DNA of 64,000 nucleotides from Liriodendron chinense (lineage: Eukaryota; Streptophyta; Magnoliopsida; Magnoliales; Magnoliaceae). Location: contig ML058405.1 of NCBI GenBank assembly GCA_003013855.2, positions 2,415,976 through 2,479,975 of the forward strand. The letters are read 5' to 3'. Each line of letters opens with the position of its first letter. The first letter of the stretch is position 1. Below the pieces are notes generated by a model. That model made no database searches, was not told where the DNA came from, and saw nothing but the letters and a program-made list of their open reading frames with translations. This document shows positions 48,001 to 53,701 of this stretch, in pieces. A program made the position numbers and the translations under genes.

Positions 48001-50731
48001 GACTTTACCCATCTGGGTATCAAGTCCAGTTGAGTTTTGGGCTTTTGAACTATGGTTTAGACATCCTTTTGTGATGCTTATTGCAGAAGCCTTATTCTTC
48101 CATGATCCTAGAGCGATGGTGTTGGATATGGGGATCAAAGGATATCTTTGTCTTATATGTTGAAGGGAATATAATTGATGAGGCAGTGTACCACAACTTG
48201 TGGCACCGTCCTGTTTTTCCTGTACAAAAAAATGATGAATATGGATAGAATATTGTTTTGTTGTTAAAATATTGGCTGATTTCGTTGTTTGTTTAATTGT
48301 TCAGAATCCAGATCTACTTAGATTAGGCTTCTTCTGATTATCTAGTTTGTCAAAGTGACCTTATCATTGAAGACTGTCCTTACTGTGATTAGGTGGCCTA
48401 AGCAAGTGCTTGTCATGTGTTTTTAGGAGGTGTTATTTTCTTGGGAGTGCTTCTTGGACTATTCATATATTAACACAAGAAATATTCACAAGAATGCCAT
48501 TCATCATCATCATCATCATGTCATTATAGCTTTGCGGCATGTATCAAAGGCTGGTTTTATGGATTGTGTTTCACCAATCATTCATGAGCCCTTATCCTCA
48601 ATAAGTGAACAAGCCTTCCTCACCCTTCTCACTACCTTGACCAAAGCCCTTTTAGGTCGTCTTCTCAACCCCTTTTCAGGCCATTCATCCCTAGTCAATG
48701 TTCCCTTGGGTGTCATCTCCGGCCTTCACTGCACATGGCTCTGAATCTACTCTTCCTCATCTTCTCTCTTACTGGGGCTGTTAGGCTGCTTCAAATGACC
48801 TCATTCTATCCTTAGTGTCATTTGATTGGCGTGATTGTTGCATTGTGGCCTGCCAACAGGGGTATAGAGTGAATGAATAGTTTCTTCATTGTGTCTAGCA
48901 GCTTCGAATTACCTTTCAATTTCATGTAGCATGACAACTGATTTCTCTCTCAAGCAACTGAGTCAAATACATGTATCTTTTTTTTTTTTTTTTTAATTAT
49001 TATTATTCTCTATGCATTCTCTCTGGCAATGCTAATCTTCAAACATCACATATGAAGCATGGTTTGATGTATCGTCTGAAACTGGGATCACCCAATACAT
49101 GCGAGTATTGCCCATGAACAATACGGACGTCTTGGCCCATATCAGCCTAAAACAACCCTATTTGGGGGCAACTTGACCATGTATTGGTGGTGATCAATAT
49201 GGTACATCAAAACCGAGTTGTAGACCTTGAATTTTGATGCCTCTTTTTATGACAGTCCACCAAAATCCACGCTATGTTGAGGAACAAAGAGTGGCTCCTT
49301 CAAGACTGGACGACATGCACCATTCGGTAGATCCTTCAAGTGCTCTCAGAAATGGTAGGCCATCTATGCTTCGGAGTACGCATACTGCTGATGATGCCTC
49401 TGCCCATGATGGGAGCATGGATCTCTCTGCAAACATGCTCTTGACTCAGAACTCGGAGATGGGAATGCTACAAGCAATGAATGGGATGGCGATCAAATCG
49501 GAACCTGGATACTCAAACAGTTCATCTTTTGTATACGGTGGGAATGTCCTGGAAACACAGTCAACAATTGGAGAGGCATCCATCACATCTTTTAGCAGCA
49601 CTGAGTCTAACTCACAGACCTTGAATGAATCGGCCCTGGATGCTAATTTTGGATTCCTAGGCCAGATTCCTCGCAATTTCAGTCTTTCTGACTTGACAGC
49701 CGACTTTTGTCAGAGTTCCGGTGAGCACCATCTCCCCAACTCTGACCTGTATTTTATTGTTGGATTTCTCTAACATCCACCATGTTTGCAAAGTTGATAT
49801 CACTTAACAAAGTCGATGCACGAGCTTGATGGTCTAGACTTTTTAATAGGTAAGACAGCTGTGGATGGCTACAAATTGGAATTCTAACCAGATGGAAGAT
49901 CATAGCAGCCTATCAGTGGCCTACTTCTTTTTTTTCTTTTTTTTTTTTTTTTTATCATTATTAAGATTCCATGCATACTTGGTAACAAGAATGGTATGCT
50001 TGGCAACAAGAATGTTTGTATCAATGTCAATTTTGTAATATGAACCATGCAAGAGGAAGGGCATTGGTTGAGTGGTCCAAACTGATGAGCACCTGTACAT
50101 GGTGTGGGGTTGGATGGCACACTCCATTGTATAGACACTGGGCTGCAACATATCATGATATTAAATGAATGCCTACCAAATCTGGACTGTCCAACCGTAG
50201 GCCACCTTTTGAATGGATTCTCTCCCAAAATTCACCAGTTGGATTATTCCAGCTGTTTGATTGATTGCAGCTTTTGGACATTCAACAGGGATCCCCAAAA
50301 GCTTAATTGCTCAAAAGTTTTGGGATTTAACTGGGGTGAATGTCATTCTGAATTTTATCCAAGAGATCGACTACAAATTCGATGGTCCTGATGGATGAAT
50401 CAATATTCTGCTGAAAGTTAACATAGTTCATCAATGTGCTGGATGTTATGAAAACTTTTTATTGTTTCTTAATGCTCAGGACTAACCAATCTATTTTTCT
50501 GTTCATTGTTTAAAGATATAATGGAGAATTACACGAGGTCCCCTTTCCTAGATGCAGATGACTTCCCTGATTCCCCTGGAAGGGAATGCCAAGGTGAGGT
50601 TCTTTCATTTTGTCAAGTTGTGCCACCACTGCTTCAGTTTCTGATATTTGAGTCTTGTTTTAGCAGGAGAAAATAAGCGACTTGACACCATATCAGAAAG
50701 CTTGAGTTATGAAGAATTTGGGAGTGATTGA
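7374..50731 (+). CDS. Plant protein 1589 (TIGR01589) family gene, six coding exons, giant introns
   Basis: Join 7374-7421, 13593-13698, 46925-47104, 49256-49720, 50516-50593, 50667-50731: 942 bases, 313 residues plus stop. Every junction is GT-AG and every phase agrees (0, then 1 throughout). Residues about 15-87 form the plant-specific domain of unknown function 1589, recognised by LIERCLQLYMNQKEVV, then AKIEPGFTEL, WQKLEEENREFFKAY and FNKLLEQQ. This part is predicted helical. The middle is Ser/Asn/Met-rich and low in order. Near residue 240 a GFLGQIPRNFSLSDLTADF block and the tail RLDTISESLSYEEFGSD are, from memory, conserved in long family members. Function is not established. Short Arabidopsis relatives have been described as repressors of photosynthetic genes, and I do not extend that role to this long form. 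No signal peptide or membrane segment. ATG 7374 is the first in-frame start. Spread over 43.4 kb, which is extreme for this size. Confidence 0.88.
7422..9656. other. Intron 2, first part: nothing recognised
   Basis: Non-coding intron sequence. Short CAT/ATC microsatellites flank it (near 7248-7265 and 9185-9202). A segment near 8780-9060 gives a minus-strand frame with no family resemblance. No transposon termini were found. Confidence 0.5.
9657..12405 (-). mobile_element. LINE (L1-type) 3' portion, split by a solo LTR
   Basis: Minus-strand fragments near 12147-12400 read as the C-terminal reverse-transcriptase region of a plant L1-type LINE. There is an 'RLLAIRYEIAENGWD' segment, then GFKVGDGNKIRFWEDI in one frame, with frameshifts. 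The zinc-binding tail (ENHLMFHCC-like) is reached at about 10200. The 3' end is an A-rich run at 9657-9676 (T-rich on the plus strand), consistent with a poly-A tail. A 1.5-kb LTR interrupts it between 10232 and 11760. The element is 5'-truncated, carries stops, and lies in intron 2 antisense to the gene. Confidence 0.72.
10233..11759. mobile_element. Solo LTR, 1527 bp, TSD ATACA, inserted in the LINE
   Basis: Begins TGATACATGTTC and ends GAACTGAACA, so it has TG...CA termini, flanked by the 5-bp duplication ATACA (10228-10232 and 11760-11764). It has no reading frames of retroelement type. It contains 'ccaagtgcagggtcgcgatg' near the left end, a phrase I know from plant Ty3/gypsy-type LTRs, and a run of 'gggcgcccga'-like repeats near 11330-11520. 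The LINE reading resumes on either side. A solo LTR from unequal recombination fits best. A small non-autonomous element is possible, but no internal domain with a primer site was seen. Confidence 0.8.
12406..13592. other. Intron 2, last part: nothing recognised
   Basis: AT-rich intronic DNA with an A tract at 12418-12433 and T-rich stretches near 13220-13280. It ends in the acceptor ctttgttcacag at 13592. No exon-like reading frame or transposon domain. Confidence 0.6.
13593..13698 (+). CDS. Coding exon 3
   Basis: Encodes residues 17-51 and the first base of codon 52: the first half of the domain, containing LIERCLQLYMNQKEVV and AKIEPGFTEL. Acceptor TTCACAG|GTT, donor CTTG|GTATTC. The next exon starts TT TGG, restoring Val-Trp at the junction. 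This exon does not appear as an open frame bounded by its own ATG and stop, and was found by its conserved motif. Confidence 0.88.
14615..16577. mobile_element. PIF/Harbinger-like non-autonomous element, TSD TAA
   Basis: The left end reads gggctcgtttggcatctc; the right end, reverse-complemented, reads gggggcatttggcatctc. TAA is duplicated outside both (14612-14614 and 16578-16580). Subterminal words aaataagagct recur on both sides. G-rich termini, a GTTTGG core and a TAA duplication are typical of PIF/Harbinger (Tourist-like) elements. There is no transposase. Most of the interior is a minisatellite, listed separately. The element sits in the left arm of the large inverted element. Confidence 0.72.
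14866..16295. repeat. Minisatellite, unit about 29 bp, roughly 45-50 copies
   Basis: The unit is a variant of CCATCATGTGGGGCCCAC followed by cTTTGATGTGGA. Copies vary by a few bases and by short indels. A higher-order period of about 265 bases is visible: the block starting gtggatagtccat recurs at about 15640 and 15910 with the same order of variant units. Translations full of His-His-Val-Gly-Pro occur in all frames because of the repeat and are not genes. The unit shares its GTGGGGCCCAC core with the dispersed MITE-like family in this window. Confidence 0.9.
17100..18650. other. Central loop of the inverted element, no gene seen
   Basis: Repetitive AT-rich DNA with many gatatatcgatac-like words. 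A direct duplication of about 95 bases near 18300-18470 contains 'acagaagtttatggactt' twice. No coding sequence recognised. Confidence 0.5.
19320..20332. mobile_element. Palindromic TRIM array: five 76-bp LTRs, TSD CTTCT
   Basis: Five copies of a 76-bp LTR: 19320-19395, 19587-19662 and 19804-19879 on the plus strand; 20048-20123 and 20257-20332 on the minus strand. The plus form starts TGTTAAAGTCCCTTGATATA and ends GATTTGACA. It is followed by TGGTATCAGAGC, the usual plant primer site complementary to initiator tRNA-Met, and a 130-190-bp non-coding interior. A purine run, gcaggggag, precedes the second LTR. These are the marks of a terminal-repeat retrotransposon in miniature. The whole 1013-bp block is flanked by CTTCT on both sides (19315-19319 and 20333-20337). 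Because the right-hand copies are inverted, both outer ends are the LTR start (U3). A 29-base C run lies at 19949-19977. Confidence 0.85.
20666..20775 (-). mobile_element. LINE (RTE-type) C-terminal fragment
   Basis: On the minus strand the frame reads GSLKMAWIKVVKRYEKVCS then LTKHGALVRN. This matches the end of RTE-type LINE reverse transcriptases in plants (family form GRPKKTWxEVVRxDL...L(T)ExxALDRxxWR). Only about 35 residues remain, cut by the neighbouring inverted element. Confidence 0.5.
20779..22679 (+). mobile_element. LTR-type repeat fragment (copy 1)
   Basis: Starts TGTGACACCCCTAATTTGG, a form common at the start of plant Ty3/gypsy LTRs. It contains no coding domain. The part from about 21595 to 22679 reappears inverted at about 43960-45060, for example the phrases cccaatt-cgcctcatgtcaagccc and atggaaatggaatgctat. 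The end of the LTR and a target duplication were not found. Confidence 0.5.
22691..23028 (+). repeat. Tandem duplication, 171 + 167 bp
   Basis: Two head-to-tail copies beginning catgagtcac and ending agtgtttcttct (22691-22861, 22862-23028). They differ by a few substitutions and short gaps. The pair lies directly before the Copia gag start, where a 5' LTR would be expected, and bears no resemblance to the 3' LTR at 32912. Confidence 0.8.
23058..23900 (+). pseudogene. Copia gag remnant
   Basis: Starts at ATG 23058 (MDSKTVGHSLDGPLSITSMK). It has the family's early KFNGSDFLLWSRAVQMYI segment and a later 'LAVLNSEYEALRTQL...' segment of the gag UBN2-type region. A CCHC-type knuckle follows (CTFCNRSGHSRE, stop, CFKLHG) near 23826-23880. 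At least two frameshifts or stops occur (near 23267 and 23390-23528), plus the stop inside the knuckle. Gag packages the RNA genome; this copy cannot make a full protein. Confidence 0.8.
24110..24175 (+). pseudogene. Copia protease remnant, split by insertion
   Basis: WIIDLGASDHMFG corresponds to the aspartic protease motif W-I-x-D-S-G-A-S-D-H-M. The Ser after the catalytic Asp is Leu here. The reading stops at the insertion at 24176 and picks up beyond 27023 with the following 'SVRLADGT' segment. Confidence 0.75.
24885..25940. repeat. Two or more GTGGGGCCCACC-family repeats inside element A
   Basis: Copies at about 24885-25385 and 25390-25940 contain the family words (ccatccattttt-type, aagtggaccacaccatagg, ggatgacaagtaaacatcac). 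The second is bounded by inverted 'gtgacgtcac/gcgaacacc...' and 'gtgttcacgtcacc' segments. Non-coding. Confidence 0.65.
25945..26462. mobile_element. MITE with CGGATTGCG inverted ends (copy 1)
   Basis: Left end cggattgcgtagtgag, right end gagcgcaatccg. Both arms carry GAGTAAACTCTGT next to the gggcccacc core, in opposite orientation. Length 518 bp. A related copy lies at 30463-30984 in the sister element. No target duplication was resolved. Confidence 0.65.
27016..28060 (+). pseudogene. Copia GAG-pre-integrase and integrase remnant
   Basis: After a 'FLYIPKFSENLIFAS' protease-to-integrase linker come the zinc-binding segment (WHARLGHVPARTL ... CETCQLSKH) and the core. The core has Asp in HYDIWGPSP, Asp in RSDNGGEY and Glu in NGVAERKN, so the DDE triad residues are present. 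Stops at about 27741 (T-stop-YDC) and 27841 (HH-stop-LSC) and a frameshift near 28015 disable it. Integrase would insert the cDNA. Confidence 0.82.
28060..29570 (+). pseudogene. Copia reverse transcriptase remnant, YVDD changed to YVDG
   Basis: Begins with the linker of Ser/Pro-rich type (28158-28637). The polymerase follows: WKQAMEAEMAALHKNDTW, then VGREWVF, then LVAKGYTQ. Stops and frameshifts occur from 28764 to 29190. The catalytic YVDD motif reads LVYVDGIVVTGDD near 29187-29220, so the second Asp is Gly. The C-terminal part (FEIKDLGLLRYFLGIEV ... RLVGKLIYLTITRPDI) is well kept. Confidence 0.8.
29575..29859 (+). pseudogene. Copia RNase H remnant, 5' part
   Basis: Contains 'CTFVGGNLVTWRGKKQAVVS' and SRSSTETEYRAMAHGACE, the RNase H signature with the Glu of AETEYRA kept. 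Cut at 29859 by transposon B and continued at 32640. Confidence 0.8.
30463..30984. mobile_element. MITE with CGGATT... inverted ends (copy 2)
   Basis: Left arm begins tcggatttcg and contains gagtaaactccgttggg; right arm contains cagagtttactcagtac and ends gcacgcaatcc. It matches the copy at 25945-26462, interior included. Another partial family member follows at about 31020-31330. Confidence 0.6.
31395..31905. mobile_element. GTGGGGCCCACC-family element with long inverted ends
   Basis: The left arm reads ...cttaccgcggggcccacc; the right arm reads gtgggccccacggtaagg. Both are next to a 'ctcacc...aagac' segment, in opposite orientation, giving inverted ends of about 60 bases. It is the best-preserved pair of ends for this family in the window. 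Non-coding. Confidence 0.65.
32640..32910 (+). pseudogene. Copia RNase H remnant, 3' part
   Basis: Resumes with LYCDNQVAIQIAFDSVF and HERTKHIEADIHFI, then a stop where the family has Arg, then EQLANIFTKSLS. It ends near the HTPT-stop at 32911. These are the C-terminal RNase H motifs of plant Copia elements. Confidence 0.82.
32912..33165 (+). mobile_element. Probable Copia 3' LTR with (TA)17
   Basis: Lies where the 3' LTR is expected, directly after the polyprotein. It contains 'ctgtaaatagagtatttg', 'gcaaaccctatata', a TA microsatellite at 33007-33040 and a CT-rich transcribed zone, a layout usual in plant Copia LTRs. The exact ends are unclear and there is no 5' partner for comparison. Confidence 0.5.
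33170..34640. other. Unassigned, probably the tail of a Harbinger relic
   Basis: No recognisable protein. Minus-strand frames near 33406-33768 and 34228-34464 resemble no family I know. Since the minus-strand Harbinger ORF1 ends at about 34653, this DNA may be its downstream flank. Confidence 0.4.
34653..35590 (-). pseudogene. PIF/Harbinger ORF1 (Myb/SANT-like) remnant
   Basis: On the minus strand, in order. First comes an MDSVLIDTLLEQVGLGKKAD segment with 'NSFRPDAYN' (the Myb/SANT-like Myb_DNA-bind_3 domain). After a frameshift near 35300-35355, SDFGWDADLKIVVTPDDVW follows, then 'FDDLAIIIG'. The tail ends SIDGMTAAIDRLATVVAHG before a stop at 34653. An out-of-family stretch inside the domain (about 35110-35200) looks like an unspliced intron. 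ORF1 of these transposons binds DNA and partners the transposase. Several stops make this copy dead. Confidence 0.72.
35863..38963. mobile_element. Solo LTR, 3101 bp, TSD CCATC
   Basis: Begins TGTAACGCCCCGAAATTT and ends AAATTCGGGGCGTTTCA, flanked by CCATC on both sides (35858-35862 and 38964-38968). The two termini are nearly perfect inverted repeats of about 17 bases, longer than the usual TG...CA. Inside are a CT microsatellite near 37571-37588, a possible TATA word (gtttatatagagg, near 37670) and no retroelement protein. It sits just at the end of the Harbinger transposase frame. The size suits a large Ty3/gypsy family. Confidence 0.82.
38969..40350 (-). pseudogene. PIF/Harbinger transposase (DDE) remnant
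   Basis: Starts near 40345 with MTKFEDEEVTAVIVATMA. An N-terminal helical region follows, with ITRDKFFRLRTILRDKDILL and ITLEEQVVLFLHIIGHNVRN, matching the region before the nuclease core of plant Harbinger transposases. After stops near 40000 and 39970 come 'FPSLDTPVEITTN', then MVDAGYANSLGFLAPYRGVG (catalytic Asp). Next are 'NKKELFNYRYAQVCNLIER' (Glu region) and the tail EQEAWTRKRDDIAERMWQDN, ending by the solo LTR. Harbinger transposase cuts at TWA targets. At least four stops and gaps make this copy inactive. It is antisense to the host gene in intron 3. Confidence 0.8.
40690..40795. repeat. GTGGGGCCCACC-family fragment
   Basis: A short stretch 'gtgccccactgtgatgtatg' followed by 'ccacaccggccatccatttt' is a truncated member of the dispersed MITE-like family. 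Confidence 0.55.
40810..42100 (-). mobile_element. LINE (L1-type) 3' portion with zinc-binding tail
   Basis: Minus strand: 'LSSMPVYFMSLFKCPQKV' and RMNTLRRNFL at the upstream end (about 42050-42100). Then 'KPLASGGVGI', and the reverse-transcriptase zinc-binding tail with CCMCSKDAEIIDHLFIHCSF and 'PAIWWAVWGERNNRRF' (40896-41231). This is the C-terminal third of a plant L1-type LINE, truncated at its 5' end, with several stops. It abuts a MITE-like fragment at 42100. Confidence 0.75.
42100..43600. other. MITE fragment, then unassigned DNA
   Basis: 42105-42290 is a partial GTGGGGCCCACC-family member (gatggaccatgccgtagg). From 42300 to 43600 nothing is firmly recognised. At 43490-43511 an 'aaatctaaacacgccctta' end resembles the inverted end of a PIF/Harbinger element (GGGCGTGTTTAG with TTA outside), but no partner end was found. 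The open frame at 43197-43484 resembles no family. Confidence 0.4.
43605..45060 (-). mobile_element. LTR-type repeat fragment (copy 2, inverted)
   Basis: About 43960-45060 is the inverted counterpart of 21595-22679: the same order of phrases, read on the minus strand, including gggcataatatcaaat-like and cgaggtgcatgcatgg-like words. A 24-base C run lies at 44734-44757, replacing a short gcgaccctc-like word of copy 1. 43610-43860 contains about seven degenerate repeats of 30-40 bases centred on AGGCCCACC. Confidence 0.55.
45060..45690. other. Nothing recognised
   Basis: Low-complexity direct repeats of 'gagagtgagtggagg / gcatgagagg' type near 45060-45210, then unique-looking DNA. The open frames on both strands near 45385-45570 are overlapping shadows with no family match. 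Confidence 0.4.
45770..45895 (-). mobile_element. Possible LINE (RTE-type) fragment with a 36-bp duplication
   Basis: The minus strand reads VEMRMLRWM, close to the MRMLRWM motif of plant RTE-type LINE reverse transcriptases. The 36-base segment 'acatccatctcaacatcctc' plus following bases occurs twice in tandem. A 'GKTRKDRIK'-like segment follows. Too short for certainty. Confidence 0.35.
45900..46300 (-). pseudogene. Copia RNase H fragment
   Basis: On the minus strand VKAEYLAMEATCAKI, a CDNQRAFKIQHNPHF segment and a KHIQLDHHFIHEKIEYW segment match the end of a plant Copia polyprotein, followed by DQLAHILTNG. Stops and frameshifts are present and nothing upstream remains. It is antisense to the host gene in intron 3. 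Confidence 0.7.
46925..47104 (+). CDS. Coding exon 4
   Basis: Encodes the last two bases of codon 52 to the first base of codon 112, completing the domain with WQKLEEENREFFKAY and FNKLLEQQ. Acceptor TTTTCAG|TTTGG. The donor is inferred at ACAT|GTACTG because it keeps phase with exon 5. Reading on past it would reach a stop at 47128-47130 and give a shorter protein of 119 residues ending TCTATTMSL, so intron retention would truncate it. Confidence 0.8.
47184..47700 (+). repeat. Tandem duplication in intron 4
   Basis: About 47184-47440 and 47471-47700 are diverged copies sharing 'atttgtcattctct', 'cagtttccttgatggatgtg', 'acttgtctagtta' and a 'ctcaactcaactcgactaga' segment. Non-coding. Confidence 0.75.
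47770..47880 (-). mobile_element. Possible tRNA-derived SINE remnant
   Basis: The minus strand carries GCTTGGTGTCTTGGTAGATG, which resembles an RNA polymerase III A box. About 30 bases on comes GTGGGTTCAAACCTC, a good B box (GTTCAANNC). A full tRNA fold is not evident. SINE ends and a tail were not found. Confidence 0.4.
48580..48725 (-). mobile_element. LINE (RTE-type) C-terminal fragment
   Basis: The minus-strand frame reads RLRRRPKRALVKVVRRVRKACSLIED, parallel to the C-terminal GRPKxxWxEVVxxDL motif of RTE-type LINEs and to the fragment at 20666-20775. Isolated, in intron 4. A T-rich run at 48969-48990 is nearby. Confidence 0.45.
49256..49720 (+). CDS. Coding exon 5
   Basis: The largest exon, encoding residues 112-266. 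Acceptor tttttatgacag, donor TTCCG|GTGAGC, phase 1 at both ends. The product is Ser/Asn/Met-rich with HQNPRYVEEQRVAPSRLDD at the start and GFLGQIPRNFSLSDLTADF near the end. The long frame continues past the donor to a stop at 49771, but homologous sequence continues instead in exon 6. Confidence 0.86.
49721..50515. other. Intron 5, nothing recognised
   Basis: 795 bases with a T-rich run at 49927-49953. No exon or transposon domain was recognised. Ends gttcattgtttaaag. Confidence 0.7.
50516..50593 (+). CDS. Coding exon 6
   Basis: Encodes residues 267-292 plus one base: DIMENYTRSPFLDADDFPD followed by SPGRECQ. Acceptor TTTAAAG|AT (a weak AAG acceptor), donor CCAAG|GTGAGG. Both phases fit. Confidence 0.85.
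50667..50731 (+). CDS. Coding exon 7 (last), NAGNAG acceptor
   Basis: Encodes the C-terminus ENKRLDTISESLSYEEFGSD and the TGA stop. The acceptor is a tandem TAGCAG (50661-50666): use of CAG gives Gly at the junction, and use of TAG three bases earlier adds one residue without changing frame. Intron 6 is only 73 bases. Confidence 0.87.
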
Positions 50732-51290
50732 TTGAATGGTCAAATCGGTATGCTCCCTTCTACTATGACCATTTTGAAGATAGTCATCACTCCTTATCAG
50801 TATCATCGACTCAGGGACAAGGATCTGGCCATCTTTTTCAGAGGAATTATTGGGCCTGATGCATCAGGGTGTGTTGTGTCTTGATTTGTGTTGTCCACAC
50901 AAGTGGAATCTGTGGTTTGGTGATCCATACTGTTGATCTGGTGGGTCCCACTGGACCAACAGATGCCCCAAATGTTTCCCCGCCTCAAAGATTCTAACCA
51001 TTTGATCAGTGGCTATAAATAGACAGTTAAGAAAAAGACATGCAGTAACAGTTTGGGAGAAAAGGCCAAAGATCGAATGGCTTGGTTCTTCTAGCCTGGA
51101 AGCTTTTGGGATATTCCACTTCTAAAATGGGATCTCTCAGATCAACTAGTCTAGATCACTGAACCATGGTTTCACTTGTATACTAGGTGCATGATGCAAA
51201 GGCATGCACATGTATTAAATGTTATAAAAATTGGTAGGAAACTGCTGGCTGCTGGACTCTTTCAATAAATTGGTGTTGGAGTCTGCTAGT
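50732..51290 (+). other. Probable 3'UTR
   Basis: Non-coding sequence after the stop. AATAAA at 51264-51269 is a candidate poly-A signal. A short GTGGGGCCCACC-family trace (ggtgggtcccactgg) occurs near 50940. The true end is unknown. Confidence 0.35.
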
Positions 51291-51519
51291 TTATGTTCAT
51301 GCAAATGCTTTGCAGTGTCCCATCTTACTAGTCCTTGGCATTTCATATCAGCATCGGATGATTTCTGTGATTTCATTGTCTGTATATGGGGCTCGAAGAT
51401 TACAACATAATCTATTGGAAAATGCCTCTTCAAAACCAGTCAGGCATGTCATGATAGTTTTGCAACATTCAAGTAAAGATTCCTGTATAAAGAGTTACCT
51501 TGCTGCTTGAAAACTTCCA

Positions 51520-51889
51520 TGTTGCATCAGGTGTGGTGCATGGGGTTCAATACATGAACCTAGACTTGATATCAGTTTTTCTCTCACTCTTGCTCTTGCT
51601 CTCCCTCCCTCTCTCTCTAGACTTGATATTTTGCTCTCGCTCTTGCTCTCCCTCGCTCCCTCTCTACACGATATTTTGCTCTTGCTCTCGCTCTTGTTCT
51701 CCCTCCCTTCCTCTCTAGGAGAAGAAGGAAAGCCCCAATTTACTGAACATCCCATCCAAATGGGAGGATTAGGGATTTAGTTTTGATTTTTTTTTGTCAA
51801 GTGTGGTTTAGAGCGTGAGATATACAATCTATATTTTTTTTTTTCTCTCTTTTCTCTCTTTTCTATTTTCACTTTTGCATAATTCTATA
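51520..51889 (+). mobile_element. Probable 5' LTR of a second Copia element
   Basis: Ends next to tagtatcagagc (51890-51901), a one-base variant of the TGGTATCAGAGC primer site. It contains three CT-rich repeats of about 50 bases near 51560-51715 (each with 'gatattttgctct' or 'gatatcag'). The LTR start is not defined. Confidence 0.5.
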
Positions 51890-52973
51890 TAGTATCAGAG
51901 CGGATTCCATTTTGATCTACACAACCCTCTTCTCTTCTATGTCATAAATTCATCTTTTTCTTTTTCTCTTTGTTCTTTATCTCCCTTATGCTGAAGGTTC
52001 CCTAAGAAATATAGGGTTTCTTCTTCTTCCTCCTCTTCTTCTTCTTCTTTATTTTGTGCCAGGCTTTTGTAGTAGTCATGTGTGAGGGGGTGAATCCTGT
52101 TTATGCGATCATCTCTCCTCTCGTATTCGGTTGGAACGTGTGGGGCGATTGTTTCGCCAAGCGTAATGTGTACATCGTGTGGAGCATTCTTACATATGGA
52201 AAGTCAACCCTCATTTGTGTAAGCATTGTGGTATTTGTTTTAATTTCTTCTTCTAATGGAGATGAAGGGTTATCAATCTATTTTAAAATCCATATAATTT
52301 TTCAAGGGTTGAAATAACCTTTATAAAACTAAATGGAGCTAATTATCTCTAGTGATCTAAATTGATCTAAGTGTTTTTCAAGGATAAAGGAAAATTAAAA
52401 TATTTGATCGCAAAGAAGATGGACGAAAGTCATAGCACTAATTAATGAATTCAAGAGAATGCTTAGATCATGATGCAATTGTAGAACAATATGAAAATGT
52501 ATGTTGGTGGGAATGTGATAATTTTACGTACTACAAAGATGTTGGATGCGTTACGAGAGATGTATTTATCTAGTAAAAACATATCTCGCATGTATCAGTT
52601 GTTTGAAAAGATTTTTACATTCTAACAAGGGGATAAGTCTTGTGGTAAATATTATTCGAAGCTCAAAAGTAATGTGGGAGGAGATGGATGTGTATTAACC
52701 ACTTACTAATGATCTGGAGAAACAACATCAATAATGCGAGGAGTTTTGTATGGTTAAATTTGTGTCTAGCTTAAAACCATAATATGAGCCATTGCATGCG
52801 TAGATCTTGAGTGGTAAGGATGTTCCATCTCTGAATGAAGTCTATGTTCGACTTTAACGTGTATTTGATATCTCTGTATGTGGAGTTGGTAATAATTGTG
52901 CTCTAGCATCATTTGTTGGACGAGTTAGAGGTGGTAATTATGGTGGCCAAGATAATATGGTGGTTATGGTGAT
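51890..52973 (+). pseudogene. Second Copia element: leader and degenerate gag
   Basis: After the primer site is a T/C-rich leader. From about 52250 broken frames follow, resembling a Copia gag in spacing and in segments such as 'KTKWSxLSL' and 'RGGNYGG' (a glycine-rich stretch before a knuckle). Many stops. It is cut at 52973 by the gypsy element and resumes at 62935. Confidence 0.55.
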
Positions 52974-53701
52974 TGTTGACGTCAGATTCTGGTAACAGGT
53001 TCCTCCCAAGCTTATGCCCTTTTCGAAGTGAGCTTCCCTCCAAACATGAAAGTCAAAGAAGAAAACTAAGGGTGGCTAGTGCTTGGTCGTTGGCCCTCCG
53101 AAGCTTAAGTCAGAGGTAACTTGATAGTAAGATGAAGCGTGAAATGTAGGCTTGGAGATTGTGTACCTTTATCATCTGGAACCATTTATTTATATAGATC
53201 CAGATAGTTCATTCTATCACGCAAGCTATTAAAATTACTGCTGATTTCAGGGGATAAGGAAAATGACCTGATCACTCTAGATGTCCATCTGATTATGTCT
53301 CTTGATAGATATGTAGATATCCCCCATAGTTTGGGACTATATGAGTAGAGACAAGCCAAAAATCGGTCTATACGGGCTGCTGGTAGTATAAGACGAGTAA
53401 ATGCTTGGGCTCGAAGGTAACCTTGTTTAATGACCACGAGCCGAGCTGCTCGCATTCGGAGATGGCCTCTTTTAACGACCACGAGCCGAGCTGCTCGCAT
53501 TCGGAGATGACCTTGTTTAACGACCACGAGCTGAGGTGCTCGCATGTGTATAGGTGGCGTGGTCGGAGGTTTGAGATGGTATATGAGGTATGAACGGGGA
53601 AGGCTCGTAATCAGGTATTCTGGTCGCGACTTTTATAGAAAGGCGCTCGCTGATCGCATATTTGCTTATACTCCTTCGACGACCAGCTTTAGTCTACAAC
53701 A
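52974..53701 (-). repeat. Gypsy 3' LTR
   Basis: Begins (plus strand) TGTTGACGTCAGATTC and ends TCTACAACA. It contains three tandem units of 45 bases at 53421-53548 with the core ACGAGCCGAGCTGCTCGCAT. Open frames with repeated ARLVVVK segments across this DNA are artefacts of these units. Confidence 0.88.

Noticed and set aside
49256..49773. A separate 179-residue gene at 49234-49773
   Set aside because: Its frame joins in phase to the upstream domain exon and to the downstream exons with proper splice sites. The last 17 residues read through the exon 5 donor into intron.
53186..53545. 119-residue minus-strand frame with ARLVVVK repeats (and its twin at 62429-62773)
   Set aside because: It lies wholly inside the gypsy LTRs and its repeats are the 45-bp tandem units; there is no start context or family match.
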